64,000 bases of DNA from Actinomadura latina NBRC 106108 (lineage in GTDB: Bacteria; Actinomycetota; Actinomycetes; Streptosporangiales; Streptosporangiaceae), in assembly GCF_001552195.1 (NCBI RefSeq), contig NZ_BCQS01000040.1, positions 1 to 64,000 of the forward strand, given 5' to 3'. The notes below the pieces were generated by a model. It was given only the letters and a program-made list of their open reading frames with translations. It made no database searches and was not told the origin of the DNA. The position numbers and the translations under genes are program-made. The stretch's first letter is position 1, and every line of letters starts with the position of its first letter. Of this stretch, positions 18,172 through 25,779 are shown in pieces.

Positions 18172-18834
18172 TCAACCGGCCCGCGTGAATTCGAGGAGCC
18201 GGTACTCGATCTGCCCTTCTTCGGCGGCGCATTTCGCGGCGCGCAGCAATGCGGGCCGCCAGCCGTGCTCGGCCGCCAGCGCGTGCACGCGCTGCTCGTC
18301 GCCCAGATCGGTGAAGCCCAGCAGCAGCCTGCCGCCCGGCTCCAGGTGCGCGGCGGCGCCGCGGAAGAAGGCGGCGTGCGCCGCGTAGCCGGAGTCGAAG
18401 AAGGCCCGCTCCAGGGCGTCGGCCGGCTCGCCCTCGACGAAGTTGGAGTTCCAGTAGATGACGTCGAATCTGTCCTCGCTGGTCAGCGGCCCGAACATGT
18501 CCCCGCAGGCCACGCGGACCACGGAGCCGGCGCCGTGCCGCTCGGCGTTGAGGCGGGTGTTCTCGGCGGCCGCCTCGCTGACGTCCAGAGCCGTCACCGA
18601 CGCGCAACCGCGCAGCGCCGCCAGCACCGAGACGTAGCCCGTGCCGCTGCCGACCTCGCAGAACGAGCCGTGCAGCGGATAGGGCAGCCATTCGGCGTAC
18701 AGCGCCGACGACTGTGCCAGCTGGGGCGCGTAGACGCCGGGCAGGAGGTCCCATTCCATGCCGAGCAGCCGGAATGTGCGAGGAGCGGTGATTTCTCGGT
18801 GCCGGGTGATGAGAGTGCGCGCGACTTGTTGCAT
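18172..18834 (-). CDS. Class I SAM-dependent methyltransferase
   Basis: 220 residues from ATG 18834. Motif I reads FCEVGSGTGYVSVLAA, the acidic end of strand 2 is VTALDV, and motif IV is VIYWNSNF, close to the N-P-P-[FY] class of PrmC-like N- or small-molecule methyltransferases but with the prolines lost. An in-frame TTG at 18852 would add six residues, but a TATAAT box sits between them, so ATG 18834 with a leaderless transcript is preferred. Substrate unknown; it may methylate the metallophore or act in resistance. It is oriented away from the neighbouring plus-strand genes. Confidence 0.8.
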   Translation of the reverse strand: MQQVARTLITRHREITAPRTFRLLGMEWDLLPGVYAPQLAQSSALYAEWLPYPLHGSFCEVGSGTGYVSVLAALRGCASVTALDVSEAAAENTRLNAERHGAGSVVRVACGDMFGPLTSEDRFDVIYWNSNFVEGEPADALERAFFDSGYAAHAAFFRGAAAHLEPGGRLLLGFTDLGDEQRVHALAAEHGWRPALLRAAKCAAEEGQIEYRLLEFTRAG

Positions 18835-18841
18835 GCCGCCG

Positions 18842-18847
18842 ATTATA
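18842..18847 (-). promoter_or_regulatory. -10 element TATAAT for a leaderless methyltransferase mRNA
   Basis: A perfect TATAAT on the minus strand ends 8 bp before ATG 18834, which places the expected transcription start at or beside the start codon. No clear TTGACA is seen 16-18 bp upstream. The same ~60-bp gap must hold the promoter of the divergent plus-strand operon. Confidence 0.6.
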
Positions 18848-18890
18848 GGCAATAGTGTCTAGAAGACCACTGAATGACGGGATCAGGAGA

Positions 18891-19478
18891 ATGTCGACTC
18901 AGTTGCCGACCGACCCGCTGCGGCAGTTCACGCGCTGGCAGGAGGAGTGGCGGGCGGCCAATGCGCAGATGCCGAACTCCGCCGTGCTGGCCACGTCCGA
19001 CCACCGCGGCCGCCCCTCGGCCCGCTGGGTGGACGTGGCCTACGTCGACCACGGCTTCGTCTACTTCACCAACCATGCGAGCCGCAAGGCCTCCGACGTG
19101 GCCGTCAACCCGATGGCCGCGCTCTGCTTCGGCTGGCTGGACAAGGGGCGCCAGGTGCGGGCCGAGGGCCCGGTGAGCCGGCTGGACGACGTCGAGTCCG
19201 ACGCCTACTTCGCCACCCTGCCCCGCAGTATCCAGCTCCTGGCGTGGAGCAGCGACCAGTGCGCCGAGATCGACGACCGGAACGTCGTGCGTGCGCGCTT
19301 CGACGCCGAGCGCGCCCGCTTCACCGGCCAGGAGATCCCGCGCCCCGGCCACTGGGGCGGCTACCGGCTCACTCCGGACGAGATGGAGTTCTGGCAGCGC
19401 AGGGCCGACGAGATCCAGGACCGGCTGCGCTACCGCCGCCGGGACGAAGGCTGGCGCGTGGTGCGGGTGGCGCCGTGA
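18891..19478 (+). CDS. Pyridoxamine 5'-phosphate oxidase-family flavoprotein (PdxH/PhzG-like)
   Basis: 195 residues. PNPOx-type FMN-binding split barrel: N-terminal FTRWQEEW, SARWVDVAYVD, FTNHASRK, and the family C-terminal WRVVRVAP. In E. coli PdxH an R-x-H pair just before the D-R near the C-terminus binds PLP; here the equivalent is E-I-Q-D-R, so the substrate is probably not PNP. PhzG-type relatives oxidise ring systems in phenazine biosynthesis. The neighbouring aryl ligase and DAHP synthase suggest oxidation of an aromatic precursor or of a thiazoline. ATG 18891 is chosen by family length; AGGAGA abuts it, an unusually short ribosome-site spacing. GTG 18855 is an alternative. Confidence 0.85.
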   Translation: MSTQLPTDPLRQFTRWQEEWRAANAQMPNSAVLATSDHRGRPSARWVDVAYVDHGFVYFTNHASRKASDVAVNPMAALCFGWLDKGRQVRAEGPVSRLDDVESDAYFATLPRSIQLLAWSSDQCAEIDDRNVVRARFDAERARFTGQEIPRPGHWGGYRLTPDEMEFWQRRADEIQDRLRYRRRDEGWRVVRVAP

Positions 19479-19488
19479 GGAGGCTCCG

Positions 19489-21054
19489 ATGATCGCCGGA
19501 TGCGTACCCTGGCCCCCGGAAACCGCCGGGCGGTACCGCGAACTCGGTCTGTGGACCGGCCAGACCCTCGACGTCCTGCTGCGGGCGCACGGCGAGCGTA
19601 CCGCCCTGATCTCGGGCGGGGTCCGCCGCACGTACCGGGAACTCGCCGAACGCGCCGCCCGCCTGGCCGCGGGGTTCCACGGCCTGGGACTGCGGCGCGG
19701 CGACCGGGTGATCGTGCATCTGCCGAACTCGCCGGAGCTGATCGACACGCTCTTCGCGCTGCTGATGCTCGGCGCCGCCCCGGTGCTCGCGCTGCCCCCG
19801 CACCGGCACGACGAGATCGGCCACCTGGCCGCCCGTACCGAGGCCGCCGCCTACGTCGTTCCCGCCGTCCACCAAGGCTTCGACCACCGCGAACTGGCCC
19901 GCCGCATCCGCGGCCCGCGGCACGTGATCGTCGCCGGCGAGCCGGCGGAGTTCACGTCACTGGCCTCGCTCTACGCCGAACCCGTGGAACTCCAGCCGCC
20001 CGAGCCGGATGACGTGGCCTTCTTCCTGCTGTCGGGCGGGACCACCGGACGCGCCAAGCTGATCCCGCGCACCCACGACGACTACCTGTGCAACATCAGG
20101 CTCAGCGCGGACAACGCCCGTCTCCGTCCGGACGACGTCTACCTGGCCGCGCTGCCCATCGCGCACAACTACGCGCTCGGTTGCCCGGGCGTGCTGGGCA
20201 CGCTGTACGCGGGCGGCAGCGTCGTGCTCACCCCGACACCGAGCGCCGGAGACGCGTTCCCTCTCATCGAGAGCGAGCGCGTCACCGTCACCGGCCTGGT
20301 GCCGTCCCTCGCGCTGCTGTGGGTGGACGCCGCCGCCTGGACCCCGCACGACCTCTCCAGCCTGCGCCTGGTGCAGGTCGGCGGCGCGGGAGTCAGCCCC
20401 GAGCTGGCCGAAGACGTCCACGCGCGGCTCGGCCCGGTGCAGCAGTCCTTCGGCATGGCCGAGGGCCTGCTCAGCCAGAGCCCCCCGGACGACCCGCCGG
20501 AACTGCTGACCACCGTCCAGGGCAAGCCTCTTTCGGAGCACGACGAGGTCCGCATCGTGGACGAGGGCGGCGCCGAGGTGCCGGCGGGACGGACCGGGGA
20601 ACTGCTCGTCCGCGGTCCCTACACGATCCGCGGGTACTTCCGCGCCGAGGAGCACAACAGACGGGCCTTCACCCCCGACGGCTTCTTCCGCACCGGCGAC
20701 CTGGCCCGCCGTACCGAGACCGGCCACCTGGTCATCTGCGGCCGGGTCAAGGACGTCATCAACCGCGGCGGCGACAAGGTGCCCGCCGACGAAGTCGAGG
20801 AGCACCTGCTGGCCCACCCCGGCGTGCGGGCCGCCGCCGTGGTCCCGATGCCCGACCCCTACCTCGGCGAACGCACCTGCGCCTACATCGTCGCCCGGGA
20901 GGAGCCGCCCACCCTGCGGACGGTCGCGGCGTTCATGCGGGAGCGCGGCGTGGCCGCCTACAAGATCCCCGATCGCGTGATCGTCGTCCCCGGGCTGCCG
21001 CTCACGCCGGTCGGCAAGGTCGACAAGGCCCGGCTCCAGGACTCGCCGCTGTGA
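19489..21054 (+). CDS. Aryl-acid AMP ligase, salicylate-type (DhbE/EntE/PchD family)
   Basis: 521 residues; GAGGAGG before ATG. Phosphate loop LLSGGTTGRAKLIPRTH, GMAEGL, and C-terminal TPVGKVDKARL with the adenylation lysine. The substrate motif reads AHNYALGCPG: the Asn after His is conserved, and the residue matching DhbE Ser240 is Cys, the residue I associate with salicylate-activating members (YbtE, PchD, MbtA). The position matching DhbE Val337 is Ser, which fits neither class well. It should adenylate salicylate or a close analogue and load the ArCP of the first NRPS. Overlaps the next gene (GTGA). Confidence 0.92.
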   Translation: MIAGCVPWPPETAGRYRELGLWTGQTLDVLLRAHGERTALISGGVRRTYRELAERAARLAAGFHGLGLRRGDRVIVHLPNSPELIDTLFALLMLGAAPVLALPPHRHDEIGHLAARTEAAAYVVPAVHQGFDHRELARRIRGPRHVIVAGEPAEFTSLASLYAEPVELQPPEPDDVAFFLLSGGTTGRAKLIPRTHDDYLCNIRLSADNARLRPDDVYLAALPIAHNYALGCPGVLGTLYAGGSVVLTPTPSAGDAFPLIESERVTVTGLVPSLALLWVDAAAWTPHDLSSLRLVQVGGAGVSPELAEDVHARLGPVQQSFGMAEGLLSQSPPDDPPELLTTVQGKPLSEHDEVRIVDEGGAEVPAGRTGELLVRGPYTIRGYFRAEEHNRRAFTPDGFFRTGDLARRTETGHLVICGRVKDVINRGGDKVPADEVEEHLLAHPGVRAAAVVPMPDPYLGERTCAYIVAREEPPTLRTVAAFMRERGVAAYKIPDRVIVVPGLPLTPVGKVDKARLQDSPL

Positions 21055-22193
21055 TCGGCGAGGTCGCGCAGCAACCCGACTGGGGCGACCCGGCGCTGCT
21101 CGACCAGGTCACCCGGACCCTGCACGGCATGCCGCCGCTGGTCACCAGGGCGGAGTGCGTCCAGCTCAGCCAGGCGGTGGCCCGCGTCGCCCGGGGCGGG
21201 GGCTTCCTGCTGCAGGGCGGCGACTGCGCCGAGCGCTTCTGCGAGTCCGGTCCCGCCGAGGTGCGCGCCAAACTCGCGCAGCTGTACGGCCTTGCCGAGG
21301 TGATCCGCTCGGCCACCGGGAGCGTGACCGTCCCGCTGGGCCGGCTGGCCGGCCAGTACGGCAAGCCCCGCTCGACCCCCTACGAGCGCACCGCCGACGG
21401 CACCATCGTCCCGTCGTATCGGGGCGACGCCGTCAACAGCCCCGCCACCGACTCCCGGGCCCGCCACCCCGATCCCACCCGGCTCCTCCGCGCCCACGAG
21501 TGCGCCGAGCGGGTGCTCGGAGTGGTGCGCGACTCCTGGGCGGGGCGGTCGCCGCAGGAGCGGGCCTACGTCTCCCACGAGGCGCTGCTGCTCGACTACG
21601 AGCGTCCGCAGGTGCGCGGTGACCACGCCGCTTCGGCCCACTCGCTGTGGATCGGGGACCGCACCCGCCAGCCCGGCGGCCGGCATGTCGACTTCGCGCG
21701 CTCCGTCGCCAACACCATCGGCGTCAAGATCGGCCCCGTCATCAGCCCCGCACAGGCCGTACGGCTCACCCGGCTGCTCAATGCCGACGGCGAGGACGGC
21801 AGGCTCGTCTTCATCGTCCGCCTCGGCAGCACGCGCGTGCGCAGGCTCCTGCCCGAGCTGGTGGAGGAGGTGAGCAGACGGGGTAGGCCGGTCGTGTGGC
21901 TGTGCGACCCCATGCACGGCAACACGATGCGCATCGGCGCGGGGCCCAAGACCCGGCTCATGGAGGCGATCCTGGACGAGATCGTGGCGTTCGTCCGCAT
22001 CATGCGCGCCTGCCGGAGGCATCCGGCGGGACTGCACCTCGAGATGACCCCCGAGGACGTCACCGAGTGCACCGTCACGCCGAAGCCGTTCCGCGCGCCG
22101 CCCGAGCTGCCGCACTACCGCACGGCCTGCGACCCCCGCCTGAACGCCGCCCAGGCCGCGGAGGTGGTCGAGCGTTTCGCCGCCCTGCTGTGA
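21051..22193 (+). CDS. 3-deoxy-7-phosphoheptulonate synthase, class II (secondary-metabolism type)
   Basis: 380 residues; GTG overlap. Class II (plant/AroG-II) DAHP synthase with metal-site LQGGDCAERF, SHEALLLDYE, KIGP and DPMHGN motifs. It is shorter than the ~460-residue primary-metabolism enzyme of Mycobacterium tuberculosis because most of the N-terminal regulatory extension is missing, as in PhzC-type enzymes. Role: raise shikimate/chorismate flux for the aryl cap. No isochorismate or salicylate synthase is visible, so the rest of the branch must lie upstream of the window or elsewhere. Confidence 0.93.
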   Translation: MIGEVAQQPDWGDPALLDQVTRTLHGMPPLVTRAECVQLSQAVARVARGGGFLLQGGDCAERFCESGPAEVRAKLAQLYGLAEVIRSATGSVTVPLGRLAGQYGKPRSTPYERTADGTIVPSYRGDAVNSPATDSRARHPDPTRLLRAHECAERVLGVVRDSWAGRSPQERAYVSHEALLLDYERPQVRGDHAASAHSLWIGDRTRQPGGRHVDFARSVANTIGVKIGPVISPAQAVRLTRLLNADGEDGRLVFIVRLGSTRVRRLLPELVEEVSRRGRPVVWLCDPMHGNTMRIGAGPKTRLMEAILDEIVAFVRIMRACRRHPAGLHLEMTPEDVTECTVTPKPFRAPPELPHYRTACDPRLNAAQAAEVVERFAALL

Positions 22194-22208
22194 GGAAGGA
22201 AGGGACCG

Positions 22209-22838
22209 ATGGCCTTCGACGGCTTCCCGCGCAAGGCCTTCGACTTCTACAAGGAGTTGGAGGCCCACAACACGCGTGAGCACTGGCACGCGCACAAGGC
22301 CGACTATGACGGCGCCGTGCGCGAACCGATGCAGGCGCTGCTGGAGGAGCTGGAAGAGGAGTTCGGCCCGGCGAAGCTGTTCAGACCGCAGCGCGACACC
22401 CGGTTCAGCAACGACAAGTCGCCCTACAAGACCAGCCAAAGCGCCGCCGTGGGCGGCGACGGCCCCGCCGGCTACTACCTGCAGCTCGGCGCCGACGGAC
22501 TGTTCGTGGGCGCGGGCTTCCACGCATTCGCCTCCGACGGCATCGCCGCCTATCGGGCCGCCGTCGACGACGGAAAGTCGGGCGCCGAGGCGCAGGCGAT
22601 CGTGGACCGGCTGATCGAGAAGGGCTTCTCCCTGGTCGGCGAGCGGGTCAAGACCCAGCCCCGGGGCTACCGGGCCGACCATCCGCGCATCGAGCTCCTC
22701 CGCTACAAGTCCCTGGGCGCCGAGAAGCGCATCCCCAAGACGAAGGCCACCGGAGAACGGGCTCTGTCCACGGTCCGCGACACATGGCGCGACCTCCGCC
22801 CTCTGGTCGAGTGGCTCTCCACACATACCGGCCCGTAA
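22209..22838 (+). CDS. DUF2461 (TIGR02453) family protein
   Basis: 209 residues; GAGGAAGGAAGGG before ATG. Begins FDGFPRKAFDFYKELEAHN with the family-typical RFSNDKSPYKT and a central YYLQLGADGLFVGAGFH, as in DUF2461 proteins. Function of the family is unknown. It lies 15 bp after the DAHP synthase and is probably cotranscribed, but such proteins are widespread outside biosynthetic clusters. A large hairpin follows. Confidence 0.85.
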   Translation: MAFDGFPRKAFDFYKELEAHNTREHWHAHKADYDGAVREPMQALLEELEEEFGPAKLFRPQRDTRFSNDKSPYKTSQSAAVGGDGPAGYYLQLGADGLFVGAGFHAFASDGIAAYRAAVDDGKSGAEAQAIVDRLIEKGFSLVGERVKTQPRGYRADHPRIELLRYKSLGAEKRIPKTKATGERALSTVRDTWRDLRPLVEWLSTHTGP

Positions 22839-22885
22839 GCCCCGTCCCGCACTGACGCGGGGAGCGGCCAGGCTCCAAGCGAAGA

Positions 22886-22915
22886 CGCATCGCGCATCGC
22901 TTGATGCGCGATGCG
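22886..22915. terminator. 13-bp stem hairpin after the NRPS-associated genes
   Basis: Inverted repeat CGCATCGCGCATC / GATGCGCGATGCG with a GCTT loop, 47 bp after the DUF2461 stop. Acts as the likely terminator of the region-1 operon. The rest of 22916-23110 shows nothing I recognise. Confidence 0.75.
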
Positions 22916-23128
22916 CAGGCCGCCGCTCAATCGTGGCAGGGCTCCGATCCGGGTGGCGAACCCGGGCGATGACCTTGTCGGTGATCGGCGCCGCATCCCG
23001 AGGGCGTCGAGGCTGTATCGGCTCCGTTCGCAGAAGCCCTGCGGATCGCGCCCCCTCCGAAGAGGGCCGCCGCGCCCCCTTGTCGTGGCGGCGGGCGTGG
23101 CCTTAAAGTGCACTCTACGGTTTTATAG

Positions 23129-23138
23129 ACCGAGTGGT
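23129..23138. promoter_or_regulatory. TetR-type operator core ACCGAGTGGT upstream of livF
   Basis: Sits in a locally AT-rich patch (TTTTATA-GACCGAGTGGTATG-TAAAA) about 40 bp before the first start codon of the importer operon. The core matches ACCGATCGGT at 36322 and ACCGGTCGGA at 36472, both in promoters of the catabolic operons. The AT-rich flank may include the -10 region. Confidence 0.5.
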
Positions 23139-23175
23139 ATGTAAAACGTCTGCCGCAGTTATAGGAGGTCAGACG

Positions 23176-23250
23176 GTGCCGGTGCAGTCGCCCCGCGTTC
23201 TGCTCGATCGGCTCGTGGAAGCTCGTCCCGGGCGGAATCGGAGGTCCTGA
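23176..23250 (+). CDS. Possible 24-residue leader peptide ahead of livF
   Basis: GTG at 23176 follows an ideal AGGAGGT (23163-23169). The frame runs 24 codons (MPVQSPRVLLDRLVEARPG, then NRRS after one Arg) and stops in TGATG, overlapping the livF start. The excellent ribosome site and translational coupling suggest it is translated. No family recognised; it could be a leader that couples livF translation, or livF may simply have two ribosome sites. Confidence 0.4.
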   Translation: MPVQSPRVLLDRLVEARPGRNRRS

Positions 23251-24044
23251 TGCTCGATATCGACCGGCTTCTCGTCACCTACGGGGCGCGCGAACCGGTG
23301 ATCAAGGAAGTGTCCCTGCAGGTCGGAGACGCTGGAGTGGTCGCGCTCCTGGGCAGCAACGGAGCCGGCAAGACGACTCTGATGCGGGCGATCTCCGGAA
23401 CCCTGCCGCTGTACGGCGGGGCCGTGCGAGGCGGCTCCATTCGTTTTCTAGACCGAGCTGTCGAGAAGTCGAGCCCGGCGGCGATCGTGCGGAGCGGGCT
23501 CGTCCAGGTGCCGGAGGGGCGGCACGTCTTCGCGGCGTTGAGCGTCGCCGAGAACCTGGCCGCCGGGGCGCTCCCCGTCAGGTCGCGGACGGAGCGGGAG
23601 AAGTCGAGGAGGCACGTGCTCGACCTGTTCCCGCGGCTCGCCGAGCGGCTGAAGCAGCCCGCGGGCACGCTCTCGGGCGGCGAACAGCAGATGCTCGCCA
23701 TCGCCCGGGCGCTGATGTCGCGGCCGAAACTGCTCCTGCTGGACGAGCCGTCGCTCGGGCTCGCGCCCAGGCTCGTGCAGGTCATCGCCGAGACGATCCA
23801 GAACATCAGCGGGGAGGGCGTCCCCGTCCTGCTGGTCGAGCAGAACGCGGCGATGGCGCTCTCCCTGGCCCGGTCGGCGTACGTGCTCGAACTGGGCCGG
23901 GTCGTGCTGGAGGGCGCGGCGGACGAGCTGGCCGGCAGCGACGAGGTCCGCCGCCTGTACCTGGGGGAGTCGGCGGGGGAGTCGGCGGGCGAGTCCGGCC
24001 GGGTGGCCGCTCCGGTGCCCGCCCTGAGCAGGTGGGGCGGATGA
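23250..24044 (+). CDS. livF: Branched-chain amino acid-type ABC transporter ATPase LivF
   Basis: 264 residues. Walker A LLGSNGAGKTT, signature TLSGGEQQMLA, Walker B LLLDEPSLGLAP and the LivF hallmark LLVEQNAAMAL. First gene of livF-livG-livH-livM-livK. With LivG it powers the LivHM channel. The catabolic genes around it indicate an organic acid substrate rather than an amino acid; HAAT-family transporters also carry aromatic acids and amides. Confidence 0.92.
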   Translation: MLDIDRLLVTYGAREPVIKEVSLQVGDAGVVALLGSNGAGKTTLMRAISGTLPLYGGAVRGGSIRFLDRAVEKSSPAAIVRSGLVQVPEGRHVFAALSVAENLAAGALPVRSRTEREKSRRHVLDLFPRLAERLKQPAGTLSGGEQQMLAIARALMSRPKLLLLDEPSLGLAPRLVQVIAETIQNISGEGVPVLLVEQNAAMALSLARSAYVLELGRVVLEGAADELAGSDEVRRLYLGESAGESAGESGRVAAPVPALSRWGG

Positions 24045-24892
24045 CGGCGCCGAGGCTGCGCATCGAGGGAGTGACCGTCCTGTTCAGCGGGCTGCACGCC
24101 CTGGACGAGGTGTCCTTCGAGGTCGAGCCGGGAACGGTGCACGCCGTGATCGGGCCGAACGGCGCCGGCAAATCGTCCCTGCTCAATGCGCTGTGCGCCA
24201 TCTATCCGGTCACGTCCGGACGTATCTACGTGGGGGACCACGAGGTCACCGGGCTGCGCCCCGACCGCGTGGCGGGCCTGGGCATCGCCCGGACGTTCCA
24301 GAACATCGTGGTGTCGCCGGGCGAGTCGGTGTTCGACAACCTGATGGTGGGACGGCACCGGCTGACCCGCACCGGAGTGATCGGCGCGGCCTTCGGGCTG
24401 GGGCGCCGGGAGGAGCGGGCGCACCGGGAACGCGTCCGGGAGATCGCCGGGTTCGCCGGCCTGTCGGACAAGCTGGACGCCCCGGCGTCGCGGCTCTCCT
24501 ACGGCGACCTCAAGCGGCTGGAGTTCGCGCGGGCGCTGTGCCTGGAGCCGCGCCTGCTGATCCTGGACGAGCCCGTCGCCGGCATGAACGCGGCGGAGAG
24601 CGCCCGGCTCGGCGACCTCGTCTCCGCGGCGCGGGACGCGCTCGGCCTGACGATCCTCTTCGTCGAGCACGACATGGGCGTCGTCATGTCGATCGCCGAC
24701 CGCGTCACCGTCCTCAACTTCGGCCGGGTCATCGCGGACGGCACCCCCGCGGAGGTCCGCCGCGATCCCGAGGTGATCGGCGCCTACCTCGGCGGCGACC
24801 CGGCGCGGCCGGCGGCCGGTACCGGGGAACCCGCGCCGGAGTCCGCGGCGGAAACCGCGGCCGGCAGGCTCACGGAGAGGCCCTCCTCATGA
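24041..24892 (+). CDS. livG: Branched-chain amino acid-type ABC transporter ATPase LivG
   Basis: 283 residues from ATG 24041, which overlaps the livF stop; an in-frame GTG at 24032 is possible but less likely. Walker A GPNGAGKSS, LivG-type RTFQNI and LSYGDLKRLEFARAL (signature variant with YGD), Walker B LLILDEPVAGMN, and ILFVEHDMGVVM. Ala/Glu-rich tail of ~25 residues. Confidence 0.92.
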   Translation: MTAPRLRIEGVTVLFSGLHALDEVSFEVEPGTVHAVIGPNGAGKSSLLNALCAIYPVTSGRIYVGDHEVTGLRPDRVAGLGIARTFQNIVVSPGESVFDNLMVGRHRLTRTGVIGAAFGLGRREERAHRERVREIAGFAGLSDKLDAPASRLSYGDLKRLEFARALCLEPRLLILDEPVAGMNAAESARLGDLVSAARDALGLTILFVEHDMGVVMSIADRVTVLNFGRVIADGTPAEVRRDPEVIGAYLGGDPARPAAGTGEPAPESAAETAAGRLTERPSS

Positions 24893-25779
24893 CCAATCTG
24901 CTGGAGCTGGCGGCGAACGGCGTGTCGCTCGGGCTCCTCTACTCGATGATCACGCTCGGCTTCGTCGTGGTGTACAAGGCGACGCGGGTGGTGAACTTCG
25001 CCTATCCCGCGTTCATGCTGACCGGGGTCTTCCTGGTGGCCGCGGCCTCACCGGAGATCGGGTTCGCCGCCGCCGCCGCGCTCGGGCTGGCCGTCACGGC
25101 GCTGCTGACACTGCTGTCGGAGCGGCTCCTGGTGTCGCGGGTCAAGGGCGGCGACCACCACGGCATGGCGATCCTGACGATCGGCCTCAACATCGTGATC
25201 CTGGCGGAGGTGAGCCGCCGGCTGCACGAGCGCGTGCTGCCGCTCGGCGCGCCCTGGGACGGGCACGTGGTCCGCCTGGGGCCGCTCACCCTCCCGCTCA
25301 CGGTCATCATCACGGTGATCCTCATCCCGCTGCTGATCGCCGGGCTGGCGCTGCTCCTGCGCACGACCGGTCTCGGCCTCGCGATCCGGGCGTCCGTGGA
25401 GGACGCCGAGGGCGCCACCCTGGTCGGGGTCCGGCTGCGGCGCGTGTCGGCGGGCGCGTGGGCGGTGTCCGGGCTGCTGGCGACGGTCGCCGGGATCGGG
25501 CTCGCCTCGTTCCCGAGCCCCGGCGTCAGCCTGAGCATGGAGGCCGTCGCCCTCACCGCGTTCCCCGCCGCGATCATCGGCGGCATGGACTCGCTCGGCG
25601 GCGCCGTCGCGGGCGGCCTCACCGTCGGCATGGTCCAGGTGCTCATGGCGGGCTACCAGGACGAGCTGTCGTTCCTCGGCCTCGGCCTCGGGGACGTCGC
25701 CGCCTACGTGGTCATGCTCGCGATCCTGCTCTGGCGGCCGTCCGGGCTGTTCGGGGCCAAGGAGGTCAGTCGTGTTTGA
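24889..25779 (+). CDS. livH: Branched-chain amino acid-type ABC permease LivH
   Basis: 296 residues; ATGA overlap with livG. About eight membrane segments, N-terminal family motif GVSLGLLYSMITLGFVVVYK and the EAA-like region ending in AAIIGGMDSLGGAVAGGL, then LLWRPSGLFG at the C-terminus. Pairs with LivM. Confidence 0.92.
   Translation: MTNLLELAANGVSLGLLYSMITLGFVVVYKATRVVNFAYPAFMLTGVFLVAAASPEIGFAAAAALGLAVTALLTLLSERLLVSRVKGGDHHGMAILTIGLNIVILAEVSRRLHERVLPLGAPWDGHVVRLGPLTLPLTVIITVILIPLLIAGLALLLRTTGLGLAIRASVEDAEGATLVGVRLRRVSAGAWAVSGLLATVAGIGLASFPSPGVSLSMEAVALTAFPAAIIGGMDSLGGAVAGGLTVGMVQVLMAGYQDELSFLGLGLGDVAAYVVMLAILLWRPSGLFGAKEVSRV

Noticed and set aside
18135..22838. Interpretation of the flavoprotein and DAHP synthase as a phenazine cluster
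   Set aside because: No phzA/B, phzD, phzE or phzF homologue is present; the linked ligase and NRPS fit an aryl-capped peptide better.
22703..23113. Minus-strand open frame of 136 codons in the gap before livF
   Set aside because: No domain, Arg/Ser-rich composition, overlaps the DUF2461 gene and the terminator hairpin.
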